NCBI RefSeq assembly: GCF_020216025.1
Contig: NZ_JAIWNC010000043.1
Location: 1-64,000, forward strand
DNA from: Jidongwangia harbinensis
GTDB taxonomy: Bacteria > Actinomycetota > Actinomycetes > Mycobacteriales > Micromonosporaceae
Length of the DNA stretch: 64,000 nt
Reading direction: 5' to 3'
Shown here: one piece after another, positions 18,689-27,409 of the stretch
How the letters are laid out: the number at the start of each line of letters is the position of its first letter
Position numbering within the stretch: position 1 is the first letter of the stretch
Position numbers and translations under genes: made by a program
The notes under the pieces: generated by a model
Seen by the model: the letters and a program-made list of their open reading frames with translations, nothing else
Database searches by the model: none
What the model was told of the DNA's origin: nothing

Positions 18689-19696
18689 CTACGCGTCGCG
18701 CAGGTCGGCCAGCAGCTGGTACGGGTACGGCCGCGGCTTGTCGCTGACCCGGTCCAGCCGGTCCCGCTGCGCCGGGTCCAGCGTGACGTCCACCGCGCCC
18801 AGGTTGTCGTCGAGCTGCCGCACCGACCGGGCACCGACGATCGGCGCGGTGACGCCGGGGCGGTGCAGCAGCCAGGTCAGCGCCGTCTGCGCCGGGGTGC
18901 GGCCGATCTCGTCCGCGACGGCGACCAGCGTCTCGACCACGTCCCAGGTCCGGTCGTTGTCGTAGTTGCCCCAGGCCTCGGTCCAGACCGGCTCACCGGC
19001 GCGGTTCGTCGCCGCGACCCGGCTCCCGGTGCCGGACGGCGGGGCCCCACGCCGGTACTTGCCGGTGAGCCAGCCACCCCGCAGCGGGCTGTACGGCAGG
19101 ACGCCGACGCCCTCCTCCCGGCACACCGGAAGCAGCTCCCATTCCGCCTCCCGGTCCAGCAGGTTGTAGAGCGGCTGCAGGGACGCCAACGGTTCCCATC
19201 CGGCGGTGCGGCACAGGTCGACGGTCCGCTGCACCTGCGCGCCGCTGAAGTTGCTCACCCCGACGTAGCGCACCTTGCCGGCCCGGACGATCGAGTCGAG
19301 CGCCCGCAGCGTCTCCTCCAGCGGCGTGCCGTAGTCCCACATGTGCAGCTGGTACAGGTCGAGGTGGTCGGTGCCGAGCCGCCGCAGGCTGCCGTCGACC
19401 GCGTCGAGCAGGTGCTTGCGGCTCAGGCCCCGGCGGTTCCGGCCGGGGCCGAACCGCACCTTGGACGCGATCACCACGTCCTGCCGCGGGCGGCCCTTCA
19501 GCCAGCTGCCGACGATCTCCTCGGACCGGCCCTCGCCGTAGGCGTCCGCGGTGTCGACGAACGTGCCGCCGGCCTCGGCGAAGCGGTCCATCAGCCGGTG
19601 GCTCTCCGCTTCCCCGATCTCCCGGCCGAACGTCATCGTCCCCAGGCACAGCCGGCTGACCTCGAGTCCGGTCCGGCCGAGGTGGGTGTACTCCAT
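18689..19696 (-). CDS. aldo/keto reductase
   Basis: Protein of 335 residues with a (beta/alpha)8 NADPH-dependent reductase fold. The catalytic tetrad is present: D48 and Y53 (DTADAYG), K79 (IASK), H118 (LYQLHMWD). The length and the N-terminus MEYTHLGRTGLEVSRLCLGT match the group that includes Tas/YghZ-like enzymes. The substrate is probably a small aldehyde or ketone and is not predictable. The upstream MerR-type operator suggests induction by an electrophile or other stress. It stands alone, convergent with the MOSC gene. Confidence 0.93.
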   Translation of the reverse strand: MEYTHLGRTGLEVSRLCLGTMTFGREIGEAESHRLMDRFAEAGGTFVDTADAYGEGRSEEIVGSWLKGRPRQDVVIASKVRFGPGRNRRGLSRKHLLDAVDGSLRRLGTDHLDLYQLHMWDYGTPLEETLRALDSIVRAGKVRYVGVSNFSGAQVQRTVDLCRTAGWEPLASLQPLYNLLDREAEWELLPVCREEGVGVLPYSPLRGGWLTGKYRRGAPPSGTGSRVAATNRAGEPVWTEAWGNYDNDRTWDVVETLVAVADEIGRTPAQTALTWLLHRPGVTAPIVGARSVRQLDDNLGAVDVTLDPAQRDRLDRVSDKPRPYPYQLLADLRDA

Positions 19697-19743
19697 GGTG
19701 TTCCCCCGAATCCACGCCGCACGTCGGTGGCGGCGCCGATCGG

Positions 19744-19774
19744 GACGCTAGGCGCTGGAGCGCGCTCCAGGTCA
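19744..19774 (-). promoter_or_regulatory. MerR-type promoter/operator of the aldo/keto reductase
   Basis: On the minus strand, TTGACC (-35, 19774-19769) and TAGCGT (-10, 19749-19744) are 19 bp apart, the over-long spacing typical of MerR-activated promoters. The spacer is filled by the perfect 16-bp palindrome CTGGAGCGCGCTCCAG (19754-19769). No MerR gene is in the neighbourhood, so the regulator acts in trans. Confidence 0.75.
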
Positions 19775-19787
19775 ACCCGGCCGGAGG

Positions 19788-20072
19788 TCAGAACGGCGCC
19801 GGACCGCGGCCCACCAGCGACACCAGCACCTGGGTGGCCAGCAGCTTTCGGATCTTGGTGACCGCGACCGCGCCGATCTGGTCGTAGGGCAGCTCCAGCT
19901 GCAGCCCGTCGCTCGCGTCGCGGAGGTCGGCGCTGACGTGGTCGGGGCGGAACGTGCCGCTCCAGCCGTTGAGGTCCCCGCGGTTGTTGGTGCCGAGGGA
20001 AGCCATGCCGGCTACCCGAGCACCGTCGACGAGGATCAGCGTTGCCGGGCCTGAGTAGGTCGCCATAGTCAT
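19788..20072 (-). CDS. small conserved hypothetical protein
   Basis: Protein of 94 residues (MTMATYSGPATLILVDG ...), predicted to be mostly beta strand, with no signal peptide or membrane segment. It resembles short actinobacterial proteins of unknown function that begin with a Y-x-G-P-A/V-x-L/V-x(2)-D-G pattern. A second ATG two codons in is an equally good start. I cannot assign a function. Confidence 0.6.
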   Translation of the reverse strand: MTMATYSGPATLILVDGARVAGMASLGTNNRGDLNGWSGTFRPDHVSADLRDASDGLQLELPYDQIGAVAVTKIRKLLATQVLVSLVGRGPAPF

Positions 20073-20133
20073 GCACCGTAACGGCTCGCCCCAAGGCGCG
20101 GCCGCACACCGGGTCAGCGGTCACCCCGGCGGC

Positions 20134-20736
20134 TCAGCCGGCCGGCGCGCCCCAGCGACCCCGGTGCACCACGTCGGCGGTCGGCCGCCGGCGGCCGGAC
20201 AGGTCGCGCGGCGGCTCCTGGCTGTACCCGACGGAGATCGCCCCGATCGGGCTGAACTGGGGCGGAACGCCGAACTCCGCGCGGAAGGTGTCGATCCGGT
20301 CCACCGGGATGCCGAAGAAACAGGCGCCCAGTCCCGAGTCGACCGCGGTGAGCAGCATCAGCAGGGACGCCATGCCGGTGTCGATGTCCCAGTACGGCGC
20401 CGGCCACGAGCTTTCCGAGCGGTCCTGGAGGCCCTTGTCCGGCTCGGCGTACCGATCGAGATAGGCGTCCTTGTGCGAATGGGGAACGATCAGCAGGGGC
20501 GCCTCGACGTTCGCCGCGAACCAGCGGTCCGGGTCGGTGTCCGGGCGCGCCGCCGCCCGGAACCGGGCGATGTCCGCCGGATCGTCCAGCACCAGGAAGC
20601 CCCAGCCCTGGGAGAACCCCCCCGACGGCGCCCGCAGCCCGTTCTGCACGATCCGGTCGACGACCTCGGGCGGGACCGGCCGGTCCTCGTAGCTGCGGAC
20701 CATGCGGCGTCGGCGGACGACATCCTGGAACTCCAT
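20134..20736 (-). CDS. nitroreductase family protein
   Basis: Protein of 200 residues, the usual size for FMN-dependent nitroreductases. The N-terminus (DVVRRRRMVRSYEDRPVP) has the RRR-x-R-x-Y/F phosphate-binding pattern for FMN, followed by APSGGFSQGW and a C-terminal GIPVDRIDTF ... ISVGYSQEPP. It is probably an FMN/NAD(P)H oxidoreductase acting on nitroaromatics, quinones or an F420-like partner; the substrate is unknown. Monocistronic in this context. Confidence 0.85.
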   Translation of the reverse strand: MEFQDVVRRRRMVRSYEDRPVPPEVVDRIVQNGLRAPSGGFSQGWGFLVLDDPADIARFRAAARPDTDPDRWFAANVEAPLLIVPHSHKDAYLDRYAEPDKGLQDRSESSWPAPYWDIDTGMASLLMLLTAVDSGLGACFFGIPVDRIDTFRAEFGVPPQFSPIGAISVGYSQEPPRDLSGRRRPTADVVHRGRWGAPAG

Positions 20737-20956
20737 CGGGCCACGATATCGGTGCCGGCCGTGCCATGGGGGGCACGCCCGGCCCGACCGGACGGCGAGC
20801 TCAGCCCAGCGAGTCGGCGTAACGGTACGGTCCGCTACCGATGTACGGCTGCATGCGCGGCGTCCTCCACTCGTTGTGACCGGGAACCACCGTGGACCCT
20901 CCCCCGGGGGGCGGGGTCAACCGGAGGTTCCGGCACCGGAATCTGGAAGCTGTCGG

Positions 20957-21312
20957 TCAAGACCGCTGCGCCAGGATGCGGTTCAGGTGGTAGTCCAGGG
21001 TGCGCCGTACGCCCGCCGGGGTACGGCGCCGGTGCAGCAGGTCGAGCCCGAGTCCGCTGATGCCGCCGACGAGCAGGTTCGCCTCCTGGGCGGGGTCGAC
21101 CGAGGGCCGGGCGCCGGCCGCCGTGATCAGGGCGGTGACCAGGTCTTCCAGCGGGTGTTCCCGGTGCAGGAAGACAGCTGCCAGCGCGGGATCGGTGAGG
21201 CTCCGCGCGTAGTAGGCGGTCATCACCCGCAGGCGCGTGCGGCGCTGTTCGTCGAGCGGAAGCAGTTCCTCGAGGGTGGCACGGAGCAGGACTCGCGGGT
21301 CGGACTGGCAAT
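20957..21312 (-). pseudogene. TetR-family regulator remnant lacking its DNA-binding domain
   Basis: About 115 residues (DPRVLLRATLEELLPLDE ... RTLDYHLNRILAQRS) match the C-terminal ligand-binding domain common in TetR regulators (TetR_C_6/BetI-like). Upstream in the same frame there is only low-complexity Arg/Pro-rich sequence with no helix-turn-helix, so the first 60-80 residues are missing. The gene is broken at about 21312, next to the possible transporter tail on the other strand. Confidence 0.65.
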
Positions 21313-21348
21313 GCTTGTCACGCTCATCGCGGGCATCTGCCTGCTCCG

Positions 21349-21480
21349 TGGTGCTACGTCGCCGCAGTCGCGGCGGCCGTCGCCGCGTTCGCGGTGATCG
21401 CCGTCCTGGAGGCCCGGCGTACGAAGGCGATGTCCGCAGCGACAGAACCCGACCGGAGCGGACGGCCACCCGCGGCGTGA
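21349..21480 (+). pseudogene. possible C-terminal tail of a membrane transporter
   Basis: A plus-strand frame reads WCYVAAVAAAVAAFAVIAVL followed by EARRTKAM and a stop at 21478-21480. This is one strongly hydrophobic helix with a basic end, as at the end of an MFS transporter. The frame upstream loses all similarity at about 21346. It sits back to back with the TetR remnant. The evidence is one transmembrane helix, so this is tentative. Confidence 0.3.
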
Positions 21481-21515
21481 CGGCCGTCCGGTCCCGCACG
21501 GCCGTCCAGTCCCGC

Positions 21516-23597
21516 TCAGGGCAGCGGGCGCAGGCCCTCGTGCCGGACCGTCCAGCGGCCGTCCGCCGGGAAGCCGGGCGTCGCCCGTCCGGCGTCCGCG
21601 TCGGCGCCGCGGGCCATCAGCGCCACCGCGGTCAGCAGCCCGCCGTTGCCCGGCAGGTACACCGGCAGCGACCCGGACTGCCGGTTGTGCCCGTTCGGCA
21701 GATACTCGTTCTTCGCGGTGGGCATCAGCAGCAGGTCCAGCGCGGCCTCCGGGTCGCCCAGCCGCACCGCGGTCATGGCCATCGCCGGGTAGTCCCAGCC
21801 CCAGGTGGTCTGCCACGGCCAGTTCTCCCGCACGTGCCGCAGCGTCGCGCGCATGACGGCGGGATCGATCAGGGCGGTGGGCGGCACCACGCCGAGCGCG
21901 TACAGCATCGAGGGGTGGTCGTCGAGCAGGGTGTACGGCGCCACGTCGACCGCCTGGTACCTGCCGTCCCGGACGAGCGGGCGGACCAGGTGGTCGGCGA
22001 TCGCCGTCCAGGACGTCTGCGGTGCCAGGCCGAGCGTGGTACGCCAGCGCGCCGCCACGCGCAGCGCCCACGCCCAGTAGGCCAGCTCGAAGGTCGGGTT
22101 GGTCAGTCCGGCGCGGTACCCGGCGTACGACTCCTGGGCCGGCACCAGTGGGGGACCGAGGCCGTACCCGCGTGGTCCGGCCGTCACGAAGTCGGCCATG
22201 AACTCGGCGGACGCGAGCACCACGTCGGCGTACCGGTGCAGTGCCGCCTCCGGTCGTGGCCCGCGCCGCACCAGCTCGGCCAGGTAGATCGGGTGTGGCT
22301 GCTGCCAGATCAGGAACGGCCCGACGGGGCTGGGGCTCTCCCGGCCGTCCGGTCCGACCTGCTTGGGCCAGCGGGCGCCGGCGTACCCCTGGCGCCGGGC
22401 GGTCCGCCGGGCCCGGGGCAGGATGCGGGCGTACCAGCCGAGGCTGCGTTCGAGCAGTTCCGGGCGGCCCCACAGCGGAAAGTGGGCCCCGTGCCACCAG
22501 TGCATCTCCAGGTGGAACCGGCCCCGCCAGCTGTTCGTCATCAGGCCGGTCTCGGCCGGGGGATACTGGCCCGCACCGTGGATCGCGGTCAGGTACTGCG
22601 ACAGCACGACCCGCCGTTCCAGCTCGGCCGCCCGGTCGTCGGCGCTGTCCGCCAGCTCCACCGCGCCGCCGCGGGTCCAGAACGCGGACCAGTGGGCGCG
22701 GGCCGCGTCGCGCACGTCCGGGCCGCTGCCGAGCGCCGGGCCGGCGCCGCCCGAGCCGAAACCGATCACCAGCTCGAGTACGCCGAGCGCGGTGCGGACG
22801 GTCAGCTCGTGCGGCCCGGTCCGGCGTACCGTGCCGTGCGGTGCGGTCTCGATCAGGACCCGGTAGGTGGTCTCGTCGAGGGTTCTGGCGACGTCGCAGC
22901 CGCGCTCGGTGACGCGGACGTCGGTCCGGTGCGCCTCCGGCCGCGACCAGTCCGCGGCGTTCCCCCAGGCCGTCGAGCCGTACGGGAAGGCGACGCGCAC
23001 CGCCAGGCCGGCGGCGAACAGGCCGGACTCGATCCGGACGGCGAGCACGTCCCGGTCGGGGTGGCAGGCCGTGACGACCCGGACCGACCGGCCGCGCAGG
23101 CGGTACCGGCTGTCGATCATGCCGGTCCACAGGTCGAGGCGCTGGTGCACGTCGGACAGTTCGGCCGCCGTGACGTTTTGCGCCGATCCGTCGCCGGCGA
23201 AGACCAGCCCGATCCGCGCCAGGTCGAGCCGGTGCGGGTTGGCGCGCAGCCAGCCCTCGGCGGCCGACGCGGGGTGCTCCGTGGTGGCGGTGAGGTCGCC
23301 GCGCATGTCCACGTAGTCGACCGGGCCGCGGGGTGTGGCGTACGCGCGGCGGGTCTGGTCCAGGTCGTACCGGTCCGCGCCGGGGACGCTGTGCCAGCCC
23401 CACTGCGACAGGGTGGCGAGCAGCGTCCCGGGCACCGCCGCGGTGGCGTCCGGGACCGGGTAGTGGTCCGGCAGCGTCTGCAGGCCGGTGACGTCGACGG
23501 TGTAGCACAGTTCGCCGTTGCCCACGGTCAGCGGCGAGCCGGGGAGGATCCCGGTGACGTCGACCGCGTGCCGGTCCACCAGCGCACGGCGGTCCAC
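21516..23597 (-). CDS. six-hairpin glycoside hydrolase (GH95/GH65-like superfamily)
   Basis: Protein of 693 residues. GTG 23597 has AAGGAG five bases upstream; a GTG two codons earlier overlaps the stop of the binding-protein gene. No signal peptide, so it works in the cytoplasm on imported sugar. An N-terminal beta-sandwich (LPGSPLTVGNGELCYTVDVTG) is followed by an (alpha/alpha)6 catalytic barrel (RGRFHLEMHWWHGAHFPLWG, WPKQVGPDGRESPSPVGPF, WGWDYPAMAMTAVRLG). This layout is shared by GH65, GH95 and related inverting glycosidases and phosphorylases; I cannot choose a family or substrate by eye. It is the last gene of a sugar-importer operon, so it probably hydrolyses the transported oligosaccharide. 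Confidence 0.72.
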   Translation of the reverse strand: MDRRALVDRHAVDVTGILPGSPLTVGNGELCYTVDVTGLQTLPDHYPVPDATAAVPGTLLATLSQWGWHSVPGADRYDLDQTRRAYATPRGPVDYVDMRGDLTATTEHPASAAEGWLRANPHRLDLARIGLVFAGDGSAQNVTAAELSDVHQRLDLWTGMIDSRYRLRGRSVRVVTACHPDRDVLAVRIESGLFAAGLAVRVAFPYGSTAWGNAADWSRPEAHRTDVRVTERGCDVARTLDETTYRVLIETAPHGTVRRTGPHELTVRTALGVLELVIGFGSGGAGPALGSGPDVRDAARAHWSAFWTRGGAVELADSADDRAAELERRVVLSQYLTAIHGAGQYPPAETGLMTNSWRGRFHLEMHWWHGAHFPLWGRPELLERSLGWYARILPRARRTARRQGYAGARWPKQVGPDGRESPSPVGPFLIWQQPHPIYLAELVRRGPRPEAALHRYADVVLASAEFMADFVTAGPRGYGLGPPLVPAQESYAGYRAGLTNPTFELAYWAWALRVAARWRTTLGLAPQTSWTAIADHLVRPLVRDGRYQAVDVAPYTLLDDHPSMLYALGVVPPTALIDPAVMRATLRHVRENWPWQTTWGWDYPAMAMTAVRLGDPEAALDLLLMPTAKNEYLPNGHNRQSGSLPVYLPGNGGLLTAVALMARGADADAGRATPGFPADGRWTVRHEGLRPLP

Positions 23598-23599
23598 GG

Positions 23600-24904
23600 T
23601 CACTCCTTGATCGCCGACCGTACCTGCTTGACGAAGTCCTCCGCCGCCGCGGCCGGCGCCGTGCGGCCGAACAGCACGTCGACGTTGAGCCGGTCCAGGA
23701 TGCCGGGGGTGTCGGTGGAGCCGGTGGGGCCGATCACCAGCGGCGGCCCGGCCTTGGGTGTCAGCGCCTCGATGTACTTCACCTGCCGGGACTCGTCCAG
23801 GCTGAGCGCGGGCAGGATGGCCGCGCGCACCTGGGAGTTGGCCGGGATGCCGCGGTCGGTCAGGATGATCCGCCCGGCGGCCGGGCTGTTGACCAGGAAG
23901 TCGACGAACGTGGCCGCCTCCTTCTGGTGCCGGGTCCTGGCGTTGATGCTGTAGATCTGCGACGCCTGCAACCACTGGCCGGGCTGGGCGGCGGTGCTCT
24001 CCCCGGGCACCCGGTGCAGCTCCAGCGGCTGGCCGGCCGCGGTGGTCAGGGCCTTGGCCTGGTTGCTCCAGTCGAACGCCATGGCGGCCAGGCCGCGGCC
24101 CATCAGCGACTGCTCGGGAGCGGGCTGGCCCTGGAGTTCGGCGGTGGTCGCGGCGGGCGGGCTGGCCTTGGCGTCGCGCAGCGCGGTCGTCATCGTCCAC
24201 CAGTCGGTGAGCGTCCGGGTGCTGATGCCGACCTTGCCGTCCGCGGTGTACAGCGCCTCGCCGCGCTGGCGGGAGAACACGTCGAGCATGTCGGTGCGGG
24301 TCGGGTCGGCCACCGCGTACCTGCCCGCCGGCAGCTTGACGGCCAGTTCCCGGGCGATCCGCTGGTAGTCGTCCCAGGTCCAGGTGTCGGTGTCCGGCAG
24401 CGGCACCTTGGCGGCCTGGAAGAGGGCCGGATTGAGCACCGCGGAGATCGCGTTGACGCCGGACGGCACGCCGTACTGGACGTTGTCGAATGTGCCGTTG
24501 CCCAGCGCCGCGGCGTCGATCCGGTCGGTCTTCAGCCGGTCGCCGACCTTCGCGATGTCCAGCAGCGCGCCCCGGTCGCCGTACTCGCGCGGGTACGCCC
24601 CGCCGAGCGTGATGATGTCCGGCGCGCCGCCGGCGGCGACCTCGGTGGCCAGCTTGTCGAAGTAGGCGTTGAAGTCGGTGGTCTCGCCCTTGACCTTGAT
24701 GGTCGGGTGCTCGGCCTGGAACGCCGCGATGACCTTCTGCGTGGCGGCGGCCCGGTCGGCGTTGCCCCACCAGCCGAAGCGCAGCTCGACGGTGCCACCG
24801 GAGGCCGGGTCGTCGCCCGAGCCGCATCCGGCGGCGGTGAGCGCGACCGCGACGGCGAGGCAGACCGGGGCCAGCCGCCGGGGTCGGGGGAGTCTGGTAC
24901 GCAT
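23600..24904 (-). CDS. sugar ABC transporter substrate-binding lipoprotein
   Basis: Protein of 434 residues. The lipoprotein signal peptide ends LTAAGC, with the lipidated cysteine at residue 27. It belongs to the family 1 extracellular solute-binding fold (LRFGWWGNADRAAATQKVIAAF, GGAPDIITLGGAY). It captures an oligosaccharide outside the membrane for the two permeases encoded upstream. Its stop overlaps the alternative start of the glycosidase gene. The sugar cannot be read from sequence. Confidence 0.92.
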   Translation of the reverse strand: MRTRLPRPRRLAPVCLAVAVALTAAGCGSGDDPASGGTVELRFGWWGNADRAAATQKVIAAFQAEHPTIKVKGETTDFNAYFDKLATEVAAGGAPDIITLGGAYPREYGDRGALLDIAKVGDRLKTDRIDAAALGNGTFDNVQYGVPSGVNAISAVLNPALFQAAKVPLPDTDTWTWDDYQRIARELAVKLPAGRYAVADPTRTDMLDVFSRQRGEALYTADGKVGISTRTLTDWWTMTTALRDAKASPPAATTAELQGQPAPEQSLMGRGLAAMAFDWSNQAKALTTAAGQPLELHRVPGESTAAQPGQWLQASQIYSINARTRHQKEAATFVDFLVNSPAAGRIILTDRGIPANSQVRAAILPALSLDESRQVKYIEALTPKAGPPLVIGPTGSTDTPGILDRLNVDVLFGRTAPAAAAEDFVKQVRSAIKE

Positions 24905-24931
24905 CGGAGGTCTCCTTAGGTGGGTTGGGAC

Positions 24932-25780
24932 CTACTTGAAACCCGTGGTGGCCAGCCCCTGGGTCAGATAGCGCTGACCGGCCAGGAAGAAGCCGAAGAC
25001 GGGGGCGAGGCCGACGATGGACATCGCGAACAGCTGCCCCCACTGGGTGCCGCCCTGGCCGTCGACGAACGTGCGCAGCGCCACCGGCACCGTGTGCAGC
25101 CGGGGGTCGGCCAGGTAGATCAGCTGGCTGAAGAAGTCGTTCCAGGTCCAGATGAAGGTGAACAGCGCCGAGGTCACCAGCGCCGGGACGGACAGCGGCA
25201 TGATGATCCGCCAGTAGATCCGGCCGTGCCCGCAGCCGTCGATCCGGGCGGCCTCGTCCAGCTCCCGGGGGAGCGAGCGGATGAACTGCACCATCAGGAA
25301 GATGAAGAACGCGTCGACCGCGAAGAACTTCGGCACGATCAGCGGCAGGGCCGTGTTGACCCAGCCGAGCTGGGAGAAGAGCACGTACTGCGGAACGATC
25401 AGTACGTGCAGCGGCAGCATCAGCGTGGCCAGCATCGCGGCGAAGAAGACCCGGCGCCCGGGGAACCGCATGCGGGCGAACGCGTACGCCGCCAGCGAGC
25501 AGGACAGCAGGTTTCCGGCGATGGCCGCCACCGCGATCACCGCGGAGTTCCACAGGTAGAGGTGGAACGGGCTGTTCAGCGCGGTCCAGCCGGCGACGTA
25601 GTTGTCCACCGTGGACCCGGAGGGCCAGATCGACGGGTCCCGGAAGATCGTCTCGGTCGGCTTGACCGAACTGGCCACCATCCACAGCAGCGGGTACAGC
25701 ATCACCACGCCGAACGCGATCAGCACCGCATGCTTGAACACCCGCCGGGACCGGCCCGGCGCGGCCGTCAGGTCAGTCAC
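24932..25780 (-). CDS. carbohydrate ABC transporter permease (MalG type)
   Basis: Protein of 282 residues with six transmembrane helices, starting at a GTG that overlaps the end of the preceding permease gene by 8 bp. The EAA loop (ELDEAARIDGCGHGRIYWRI) that docks the ATPase is intact. With the MalF-type partner it forms the channel of a CUT1-type sugar importer. No ATPase gene is in the operon, as is common in actinomycetes where a shared MsiK-like ATPase serves several importers. Confidence 0.93.
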   Translation of the reverse strand: MTDLTAAPGRSRRVFKHAVLIAFGVVMLYPLLWMVASSVKPTETIFRDPSIWPSGSTVDNYVAGWTALNSPFHLYLWNSAVIAVAAIAGNLLSCSLAAYAFARMRFPGRRVFFAAMLATLMLPLHVLIVPQYVLFSQLGWVNTALPLIVPKFFAVDAFFIFLMVQFIRSLPRELDEAARIDGCGHGRIYWRIIMPLSVPALVTSALFTFIWTWNDFFSQLIYLADPRLHTVPVALRTFVDGQGGTQWGQLFAMSIVGLAPVFGFFLAGQRYLTQGLATTGFK

Positions 25781-26693
25781 CGTAGAACACCCACCGCTTC
25801 GCCAGGAGGAAGTTGGCCGCGGTCAGGGCCGCGATGACGACCAGCAGGAACCAGGCGAGCGCCGCCGCGTACCCCATGTCGAACGAGCCGAAGCCGCGCT
25901 CGTAGAGGTACAGCGTGTAGAGCAGGGTGGAGTCGGCCGGCCCGCCGGTGCCGCCGCTGATCACGAACGCCTGGGTGAAGCTCTGGAAGGCGTCGATGAC
26001 CTGCAGCACCAGGTTGAAGAAGATGATCGGGGTGAGCAGCGGCAACGTGATCCGGAAGAACCGCGCCACCCGCCCGGCCCCGTCGACCGCGGCGGCCTCG
26101 TGGTACATCGCCGGAATCTGCCGCAGGCCGGCCAGGAAGATCACCATCGGTGCGCCGAAGGTCCAGGCGTTGAGCACCACCAGCGTGCCCAGCGCATAGT
26201 CGGGATGGCCGATCCAGCTGGTGCCCTGGATACCGAACCGGTCCAGGAGCTGGTTGACCAGCCCCTGGCCGCCGAAGACCTGACGCCACAGGATGGCGAT
26301 CGACACGCTGCCGGCCAGCAGCGACGGCAGGTAGTAGACGGACCGGTAGAACCGCAGCCCGCGTACGCCGGAGTTCAGCGCCACCGCCAGGGCCAGGGCC
26401 AGGGTCAGCTGGACCGGCACCGAGACGAACACGTAGGTGAACGTGACGACCAGCGCGCTGCGCAGCCGGGAGTCGTCGAGCATTTCCCGGTAGTTCTCCA
26501 GGCCGAGCCACTCCGGCGGCGCCACCAGCGAATACTCGGTGAACGACAGGTACAGCGAGGCGAGGATCGGCCCCAGCGTGAACACCGCCATGCCGAGCAG
26601 CCACGGGGCGAGGAAGAGGTACGCCGCCCGGTCACCCCGGCGGCGCCACGACACCGGCGCCCGGACGGGCCGCGTGCCGGTGCGACCGATCAT
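25773..26693 (-). CDS. carbohydrate ABC transporter permease (MalF type)
   Basis: Protein of 306 residues. ATG 26693 (MIGRTGTRPVRAP) is preceded by AAGGGTGGG and is preferred over an upstream ATG at 26750, which would place the operator inside the coding region. It has six transmembrane helices and the EAA loop MYHEAAAVDGAGRVARFF. It is the first gene of the operon permease-permease-binding protein-glycosidase. A LacI-type operator lies about 50 bp upstream. Confidence 0.93.
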   Translation of the reverse strand: MIGRTGTRPVRAPVSWRRRGDRAAYLFLAPWLLGMAVFTLGPILASLYLSFTEYSLVAPPEWLGLENYREMLDDSRLRSALVVTFTYVFVSVPVQLTLALALAVALNSGVRGLRFYRSVYYLPSLLAGSVSIAILWRQVFGGQGLVNQLLDRFGIQGTSWIGHPDYALGTLVVLNAWTFGAPMVIFLAGLRQIPAMYHEAAAVDGAGRVARFFRITLPLLTPIIFFNLVLQVIDAFQSFTQAFVISGGTGGPADSTLLYTLYLYERGFGSFDMGYAAALAWFLLVVIAALTAANFLLAKRWVFYGD

Positions 26694-26728
26694 CGACCCA
26701 CCCTTCGGGTTTCGCGGCCAGGCGTTCG

Positions 26729-26753
26729 CGATTCGCGAAATCGATTGCAAACG
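26729..26753 (-). promoter_or_regulatory. LacI-family operator upstream of the sugar importer operon
   Basis: Contains AATCGATT (26739-26746), an exact match to the AANCGNTT core of LacI-family operators, with flanking GAAA and TTGC halves and an overlapping imperfect palindrome CGATTCGCGAAATCG (26729-26743). Its place just upstream of the first gene suggests repression relieved by the imported sugar. No lacI gene is next to the operon in this window. Confidence 0.6.
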
Positions 26754-26762
26754 TCGGAGTAA

Positions 26763-27194
26763 TCAGTTTCTAACAGAGCCCGGATCGATCGTCCACCGTC
26801 TATCTCCGGTGCGGGTCACGAGCGCACCGGCCCGGGCGCCCCGCGCGACGTTGATGATCGAGCCGGCTCCGGTGTGCCGGGCCTGACGCAGCACCGTTCC
26901 GGCGTACCGGCCGCGGTAGAACATCGGGCCGAGACACGCCTCGTGGTCGCCCCATTCCTGGCCGTCGAAGGCCGGGTACGTCCACGGGTCGCCGAGCAGG
27001 TCCTGGCACACGTGCGTCGCCGCGGCGTCGGCTGTCGCCCGGTCCAGCGCCGCGCTCCATTCGGCCGGCGACGAGCGGTGACCGAAGACGATGCCCCGGC
27101 CGCCGTACTCCGCGGCGGGCTTGAGCACCAGTGACCGCCGCCCGGTACGGGCGCTCCGGAGGGTTCCGGGTGTCAGGCGGAACGTGCGTGGCAC
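26763..27194 (-). pseudogene. C-terminal fragment of a circularly permuted ATP-grasp protein
   Basis: About 143 residues. LVLKPAAEYGGRGIVFG, DPWTYPAFDG, CLGPMFYRGRYAG and GSIINVARGARAGALVTR resemble the C-terminal third of circularly permuted ATP-grasp enzymes (glutathionylspermidine-synthase-like fold), which are normally over 400 residues. The N-terminal two thirds are absent: upstream sequence in all minus frames lacks similarity. It is therefore a remnant, unless a translated fragment is retained by chance. Confidence 0.6.
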
Positions 27195-27409
27195 GCCAGG
27201 TCCGTGCCGCCGTTCCCGGCGGCCTCCACCACCATCCGGTGCGAGACGGCCAGCGCACGTCGACCCGCCAGAACCGGGTGAGGCTGGGCGCGGGCGGCAG
27301 GTCGGATGGTTCCGCGGCTTCCTCCAGCCGTCGCAGAGAGTCCGACGACCACGAACCCGCTGAGAGGGCCGGCTCTGGACAACGCACCGGCGGCGTGCTC
27401 ACGTAGGGC

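Noticed and set aside
21237..23954. Long plus-strand frame opposite the glycosidase and binding-protein genes
   Set aside because: Low-complexity Arg/Gly/Val composition without motifs; the minus strand has clear protein families.
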